From Anthropogastromicrobium sp050944455 (GTDB taxonomy: Bacteria > Bacillota > Clostridia > Lachnospirales > Lachnospiraceae), in assembly GCA_050944455.1 (NCBI GenBank), contig JBMNRC010000007.1:45594-109593 (forward strand): a stretch of 64,000 bases of DNA, given 5' to 3'. This document shows, in pieces, positions 59,905 through 64,000 of this stretch. The position numbers and the translations under genes are program-made. The notes below the pieces were generated by a model. The model worked only from the letters and a program-made list of their open reading frames with translations, searched no databases and was not told the DNA's origin. Position 1 is the stretch's first letter, and each line of letters opens with the position of its first letter.

Positions 59905-60432
59905 TCAGCCGATCGAGAACACGCGGTTCGGCTTTCTCGGCGTTGTCCAGTGAACCTCGCCTTCCGGCCAGCCCAGAATGACATTGTCAACGCAGAAATA
60001 CACTTCGGGGTCGATTCCCGCTTTGCGGAGGATCTGCTGTCCCTCCTCGCTCTTAAACTGGTCCGCTCCTCTGGTCACCCAGCAGCTGCCCAGCCCAAGA
60101 GAACTCGCTTCGCTGAGCATGTTCTCCATCATCGCGGCGCCTTCCTTCTCCGCGCCTCCGGCTCTTTCTCTCTTACCCAGGACGCAAAGAACAACCGGCG
60201 CTCCGTAAAACGCGTCGGAATCCCGGCCCATGACCTTCGCGTTCAGGAGGCCGAGCCTGCGCACGGTATCGGGATCTTCGATTCTCAGAATGATATCCGT
60301 CTGCGTATCCATGCCGCTCGGCGCGTAAAGCCCCGCTTCCACGACCTTGTCAACCAGTTCCTTCGGGACAGGCTCATCCTTAAATTTGCGGATGCTCCTT
60401 CTCGCTTTCAGCTCTTCCAGAATGTCGCTCAT
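59905..60432 (-). CDS. nitroreductase family protein (FMN-dependent)
   Basis: A 175-residue flavin enzyme. The N-terminal RRSIRKFKDEPVPKELVDKV and APSGMDTQT bind FMN phosphate and the substrate side, and SEASSLGLGSCWV and DNVILGWPEGE are the later family motifs. It would reduce nitro-aromatics, quinones or related acceptors using NAD(P)H; the true substrate is unknown. AGGAGG lies 8 nt before the ATG, and a perfect -10 TATAAT is at 60499-60504 with a weak -35. Confidence 0.92.
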   Translation of the reverse strand: MSDILEELKARRSIRKFKDEPVPKELVDKVVEAGLYAPSGMDTQTDIILRIEDPDTVRRLGLLNAKVMGRDSDAFYGAPVVLCVLGKRERAGGAEKEGAAMMENMLSEASSLGLGSCWVTRGADQFKSEEGQQILRKAGIDPEVYFCVDNVILGWPEGEVHWTTPRKPNRVFSIG

Positions 60433-60706
60433 GTTTTTTCCTCCTTTTCTGTTTATATGGTTCGGAAACCGTCCTCAAACTCTCTCAGCCCTGGTTCTAT
60501 TATAGGACATTTTTTTAAAGTTACAAAGTTCTGGCCTTTTAGAGGTGCCTGCTGTCATAGCTTTTTCCGCAGTCTCCAGCGTCTCCACAGTCTCCAGGGA
60601 GAATTTGCGACCAGTTTTTCCGCGGTCTCAGAGAAGGCTGCCTTTGAAACTTATATGATTGCCAAAAGTTATTATTCTGCCTGTTCTTTGCGGTTACGGA
60701 TGACTG

Positions 60707-62320
60707 TTATGAAACTGTCGGCTGTGTTGACTGGCCATCCTTCCAGACCACCGTCAGCCTGCTGTTTTCCGGAATATGCACCGGAGAATGCCGCCGGATA
60801 TAATCGGCCAGAAGATCCGGCATCTCGTCGGTTGTGCTGCGCACCACTCTGCTTCGGCCGATCGCATCGTAGCCGCCCGTACCGGTCGCGCGGTAGTTGC
60901 TGGTCACCAGCAGGTATTTTTCGCTGTCCGAAAGCTCCGTTCCGTCCATCTTTTTCATCCGGACGACACGGCTGCCCACCGGCCGTCGGAGATCAAACGC
61001 GTAGTCCAGATTCGCCCAGAAATCATAATTGTAATGCTCGATTTTGGGCTGGAGGAAGATCTCCGAGACTTCCGGCTTTCCGTCTTTCAGCGCAAAGTAT
61101 GACGCCATGCGTTCCAGGGAGGCCCTGATCGTATCTTTCGTGACCTCGAGAACCATCAGCGTGTTGGAGAACTGATAGGCCGCGGTGACCTCGCGCATGG
61201 TGACGGCTTTGTGGAATCCGATCGGATTGTTTCCCAGGGAAGTGCACGAAAAATCCGCTCCGCTTTTCTCAAGCTGTACGGCATTGAACAGCGCGGCTAC
61301 GCGGCTCCCGTACAGCGCGGCGGTCAGTTTGGGCTCCGGCTGAATTTCCGATTCGAGTTCGCCGATCGGCTCGTCGAGCCATTTCTGGGCGGCCTGCTCG
61401 ACAGGACGGATTTTCCCGGCCGTATCCCGGTCTTCCTCGGATCCGGACGGCACAATCTTCGACACGATCGTAAACTTCCCGTCCTTCCCGGCTGTTCCGG
61501 GGCAGGTTTCCTCAATTTTCATGCTGCAGTAGGAGCCGCACTGATCTTTCGGCTGGCACGCGTGAGTTCCGGCCAGGTCAAACGAGGGGACCTCGATATG
61601 CTGGTGCCCGGTCAGAAGAAGATCAAAATCCAGATCCCGCATAATTCTGCAGGCGATGTTCTCGGTGGTATCGGAAAGTTTCTCCCCGGTCTTCAGATCT
61701 TCCTCAAAGCCGCCATGGTAGATTCCGACCGTGATATCGCAGCGGTCCCTGATCACTTCCAGGTTTCTGCGCAGGGCTTCCTCCGGTTCGGTGATCTCCA
61801 GTTCCGTCAGGTTCTGCTTCTGCTCCCAGACATTCACCCAATCCGTCACCGCCGCGGTAATGCCCACCCGCAGGCCGTCCGGCATGGTATGGATCACATA
61901 GGGGACGATCGGAAGTTCTCCCCTTTTGTCAACGACGTTGGCCGCGACGCACTGCGCCTTCATGGCTCTCAGGTAATCGCGGATCGCGTTGTAGCCGAAA
62001 TTGAAGTCGTGGTTGCCGAGCGTGTAATAGCTGAGGCCGCAGGCATTGAACGCTTCCGCCACCGGATGTGGGGAAGAACTGCCCGCGTGAGACAGGTAAT
62101 AAGCAGTCAGCGGAGTCCCCTGCAGGGAATCGCCTCCGTCGAGGACAAGCGTGTTTTCACGCGTCTGCCCGGGGAAATCCGGATTCCGGTCGAGTGTCTG
62201 CAGATGACGCGCAAGGCAGAGCAATCCACCGTCCTGTCTTTTTCCCGTCGCGTAATCGACCGGAAACACATGTCCATGCGTGTCGGAAGTGAAAGCGATG
62301 TACAGTTCTCTGTTCTTCAC
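60707..62320 (-). CDS. bifunctional metallophosphatase/5'-nucleotidase family protein
   Basis: A 537-residue two-domain phosphoesterase. The N-terminal calcineurin-like domain has YIAFTSDTHGH, LVLDGGDSLQG, YYTLGNHDFNFG, ITVGIYHGGFEEDL and DLLLTGHQHIEVPS, the full set of dimetal motifs. The C-terminal part is the nucleotide-specificity domain (SNTLMVLEVTKDTIRASLER, VTSNYRATGTGGYDAIG). There is no signal peptide, so it is probably cytoplasmic, unlike secreted UshA. The start is a GTG at 62320 that overlaps the TGA of the small upstream gene (GTGA), with AGAGGAG 6 nt before it. A 13-codon longer frame would be inside that gene. Confidence 0.9.
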   Translation of the reverse strand: MKNRELYIAFTSDTHGHVFPVDYATGKRQDGGLLCLARHLQTLDRNPDFPGQTRENTLVLDGGDSLQGTPLTAYYLSHAGSSSPHPVAEAFNACGLSYYTLGNHDFNFGYNAIRDYLRAMKAQCVAANVVDKRGELPIVPYVIHTMPDGLRVGITAAVTDWVNVWEQKQNLTELEITEPEEALRRNLEVIRDRCDITVGIYHGGFEEDLKTGEKLSDTTENIACRIMRDLDFDLLLTGHQHIEVPSFDLAGTHACQPKDQCGSYCSMKIEETCPGTAGKDGKFTIVSKIVPSGSEEDRDTAGKIRPVEQAAQKWLDEPIGELESEIQPEPKLTAALYGSRVAALFNAVQLEKSGADFSCTSLGNNPIGFHKAVTMREVTAAYQFSNTLMVLEVTKDTIRASLERMASYFALKDGKPEVSEIFLQPKIEHYNYDFWANLDYAFDLRRPVGSRVVRMKKMDGTELSDSEKYLLVTSNYRATGTGGYDAIGRSRVVRSTTDEMPDLLADYIRRHSPVHIPENSRLTVVWKDGQSTQPTVS

Positions 62321-62466
62321 TGCTGTCTCCTCTTTTTCTTCTTTTCCCTGATGTTCCATACGATCAGATAAGCGGCTTCCATCAGCAGCGGGAGAATGAC
62401 CGCGTTGAGAACCCAGCGGAGGATTTTCTGTCCCGGATTCTTTGCTGATTTTTTCGTGTTGTTCAT
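62317..62466 (-). CDS. 49-residue single-pass membrane peptide coupled to the 5'-nucleotidase gene
   Basis: A short gene, MNNTKKSAKNPGQKILRWVL and on, with one membrane helix (LNAVILPLLMEAAYLIVWNI) and a basic C-terminus (REKKKKRRQQ). CAGGAATTT precedes the ATG. Its stop overlaps the GTG start of the phosphoesterase, which argues that it is translated. The function is unknown; membrane recruitment of the enzyme would be one idea. Confidence 0.6.
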   Translation of the reverse strand: MNNTKKSAKNPGQKILRWVLNAVILPLLMEAAYLIVWNIREKKKKRRQQ

Positions 62467-62705
62467 AAATTCCTGCGATTCTGCGTGACAGTTGTTTCTG
62501 CTTTCGGCCTGTTTCTGTTTTTCACGCCTGTTCCTGTTAAAAGCCTGCCCGGAAGCTGCCCGTTTTTTCACTGTACGGCCAGGCACACCTTTCCCGTCTT
62601 CAGCTTTACTGTCTTGTCTTTGACTTTCCTGTTTTCCGCTTCCGCATCGCCGCCGCCCTGCAGCATAAATGTTGTCCGCGACAGCCCTCTGTTCTGGCTT
62701 ACCGC

Positions 62706-63467
62706 TTACAGGCGGCTGCGGATCTGCCCGGCAAACAGGCCGGCGAGGATATCGTTGCCTTTCTGGGAAGGATGCAGCCCGTCATAGGTCATCTGCACCG
62801 CTTCCGGCGGATACGGATATTCATCTTTTTCCGGATCGAACGGAACGCCGATATAGTCCGGATACGGGAGATTGCGGTATTCCCCGTTTACCCGGAGTCT
62901 CTTGAACCGGACGGAGTTTTCGGGGGTGAAGCCCGAACGGCGGTTCAGGTCCACCGTTTCCAGGCCTTCCTTCTCCGCCATCCGGAGAATCGCATCGGCT
63001 ACATCGGACAGCTTCTGGCCCTCCCAGGGAGCGTAAGATCCCTGGGCGTTGTTCAGATAATCAAACTGGTAGACGAAATCGCCCCGCTCCGTCGGATTGG
63101 CGACAATAATGCGGGCTCCCGGCGCAGCGGCTGCGCGGATGTGGTCCAGAAGGACAGCCATGCAGCCGAGAATCGTGTCCTTTGCCCGGCTGTTAAAATC
63201 TTCCTGAGTGCCAAGGCGCGTTCCCTGATGCCAGTCGTTGGTTCCGAGAAGAACCGTGTAGAGGTCGGCTTCCGGAATTTCCTGATTCACCCAGTCGGTA
63301 TAAGTCGAGCCGTTGATTCCGATATTCTGAAGAGAAAGCTCCGGGCATTTCTCAAGGATTCCGGAAAGGTATCCCCTCCGGACACGGTATCCGGTTTCGT
63401 CCAGATGATCGTTCAGGTAGGTGAAGGAATCGCCTATCGCGCACCAGCGTATTTTTGAAGATGACAT
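62706..63467 (-). CDS. SGNH/GDSL-family hydrolase
   Basis: A 253-residue esterase or acyl hydrolase. Block I is WCAIGDSFTYLN (nucleophile Ser), block III is YTVLLGTNDWHQG (oxyanion Asn) and block V is MTYDGLHPSQKGNDI (Asp and His). There is no signal peptide. Two ATGs lie in tandem; 63467 is 6 nt from AGGAGG and is preferred over 63470. Such enzymes often de-esterify carbohydrates, which would fit the glycosidases in this window, but the substrate is unknown. Confidence 0.9.
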   Translation of the reverse strand: MSSSKIRWCAIGDSFTYLNDHLDETGYRVRRGYLSGILEKCPELSLQNIGINGSTYTDWVNQEIPEADLYTVLLGTNDWHQGTRLGTQEDFNSRAKDTILGCMAVLLDHIRAAAAPGARIIVANPTERGDFVYQFDYLNNAQGSYAPWEGQKLSDVADAILRMAEKEGLETVDLNRRSGFTPENSVRFKRLRVNGEYRNLPYPDYIGVPFDPEKDEYPYPPEAVQMTYDGLHPSQKGNDILAGLFAGQIRSRL

Positions 63468-63523
63468 CATGATCCTCCTGTGCTTCCTGTGTTTTCCGTT
63501 TTTCAATGATTATATTATTACCT

Positions 63524-63588
63524 ATTATTACTGGAATCAGCCTTTTCAGCTGTTCCATTATTACTGAATCAGCCTTTTCTGCTGTTCC
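63524..63588. repeat. 33-bp tandem duplication upstream of the SGNH hydrolase gene
   Basis: ATTATTACTGGAATCAGCCT continuing to GCTGTTCC (63524-63556) is repeated at 63557-63588 with one base missing and one substitution. Non-coding. Confidence 0.8.
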
Positions 63589-63620
63589 GGATTTTCCGGA
63601 CGCAGCGCATATCAGGATAT

Positions 63621-63651
63621 AAAAATACCCCGAAAGAACGATCTTTCGGGG
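63621..63651 (-). terminator. rho-independent terminator after tRNA-Met
   Basis: CCCCGAAAG pairs with CTTTCGGGG around a 6-nt loop. On the minus strand GTATTTTTAT follows. It closes the rRNA/tRNA transcript. Confidence 0.85.
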
Positions 63652-63655
63652 TCCG

Positions 63656-63729
63656 TAGCGAGAGGGAGATTCGAACTCTCGACACCGCGGGTATGAACCG
63701 CGTGCTCTAGCCAACTGAGCTATCTCGCC
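63656..63729 (-). tRNA. tRNA-Met (anticodon CAU, elongator type)
   Basis: The minus strand folds as a cloverleaf: acceptor GGCGAGA with TCTCGCT, D-arm GCTC...GAGC, anticodon arm CGCGG-TTCATAC-CCGCG with CAT in the loop, and T-loop TTCGAAT. One A-C mismatch lies in the T-stem. The anticodon stem lacks the GGG/CCC pairs of initiator tRNA. CCA is not encoded. An isoleucine (lysidine-modified CAU) tRNA cannot be fully excluded. Confidence 0.9.
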
Positions 63730-63814
63730 ATATTGACATGTACCCTAAAAACTGCATACCGGCAATGACCATTGTATCCGCTTTTCCTATCCTTTTCAAC
63801 CCCCAGGCACTGCC

Positions 63815-64000
63815 TGGTTAAGCCCTCGACCGATTAGTAGCAGTCAGCTCCGCGCATTGCTGCGCTTCCACCCCTGCCCTATCTACCTTGTAGTCTTCAA
63901 GGGGTCTTACTTCTCGCGAATGGGATATCTCTTCTTGAGGGGGGCTTCACGCTTAGATGCCTTCAGCGTTTATCCCTTCCCGACATGGCTACCCGGCCGT
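63815..64000 (-). rRNA. 23S ribosomal RNA (3' end only)
   Basis: The minus strand reads the conserved end of 23S rRNA: GTCGGGAAGGGATAAACGCT, GCATCTAAGCGTGAAGCCC, and GACTGCTACTAATCGGTCG followed by AGGGCTTAACC. The gene continues beyond the right edge. The exact 3' end (about 63815) is set by comparison with the usual terminal sequence from memory. Confidence 0.95.

Noticed and set aside
63656..63729. Initiator tRNA-fMet
   Set aside because: The anticodon stem is CGCGG/CCGCG without the three G-C pairs typical of initiators, and the first base pair is not the C-A mismatch.

Overview
The window looks like a chromosomal segment of a fairly high-GC Clostridia (Bacillota), most likely Lachnospiraceae-like. 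The reasons are a Trp-specific T-box leader on a full trp operon, strong AGGAGG-type ribosome sites with several GTG/TTG starts, sigma-A-like promoters, ATP-type PEP carboxykinase, and a Firmicutes-style Flp/Tad pilus cluster with a DUF6382-type protein. This placement is an inference from gene content; no database was searched. Almost every gene is on the minus strand; the exceptions are mrp, a TetR-type regulator, a small acidic membrane protein and pckA.

Layout. 1-10.9 kb: housekeeping genes (partial ispE, a GntR/FCD regulator, a secreted M28 peptidase, mrp, a GH127 glycosidase, a membrane-anchored CapA-like protein, nth, an RNA methyltransferase). 11.1-17.1 kb: carbohydrate enzymes (two GH43-type glycosidases, an amylosucrase-like GH13) plus pepC. 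17.2-25.1 kb: trpEGDCFBA, with a recognisable promoter, a T-box leader with a UGG specifier and a strong terminator. 25.1-31.4 kb: a maltodextrin-type locus (solute-binding protein, two permeases, malQ, LacI-type regulator) with a candidate shared operator. 31.7-33.5 kb: a DUF1858 redox-type protein and a divergent TetR-type regulator.

33.5-47.5 kb: a co-directional twelve-gene Tad/Flp cluster (tadZ, tadA, tadB, tadC, Flp-like pilin, TadG-like, two TadE-like proteins, prepilin peptidase, DUF6382-like). Its 3' end is an unusual pair: a coiled-coil membrane protein translationally overlapped with an Hsp70/actin-fold ATPase that carries a hydrophobic glycine-rich region. Upstream of tadZ are four exact 31-bp tandem units, each with a 17-bp palindrome, phased upstream of a candidate promoter.

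47.7-56.9 kb: a type III-A CRISPR-Cas locus (csm6, array, cas6, cas10, csm2, csm3, csm4, csm5) with 17 perfect 33-bp repeats plus one degenerate terminal repeat. csm3 carries a 2-nt frameshift as sequenced, one spacer occurs twice, no cas1/cas2 is present, and the cas6 ribosome site lies in the degenerate last repeat. 57-64 kb: a small acidic-tailed membrane protein, pckA, a nitroreductase, a 5'-nucleotidase family protein coupled to a 49-residue membrane peptide, an SGNH hydrolase, tRNA-Met, and the 3' end of a 23S rRNA gene with no 5S gene between 23S and tRNA.

Another recurring feature is short intergenic tandem duplications (9 to 70 bp) in at least six gaps.
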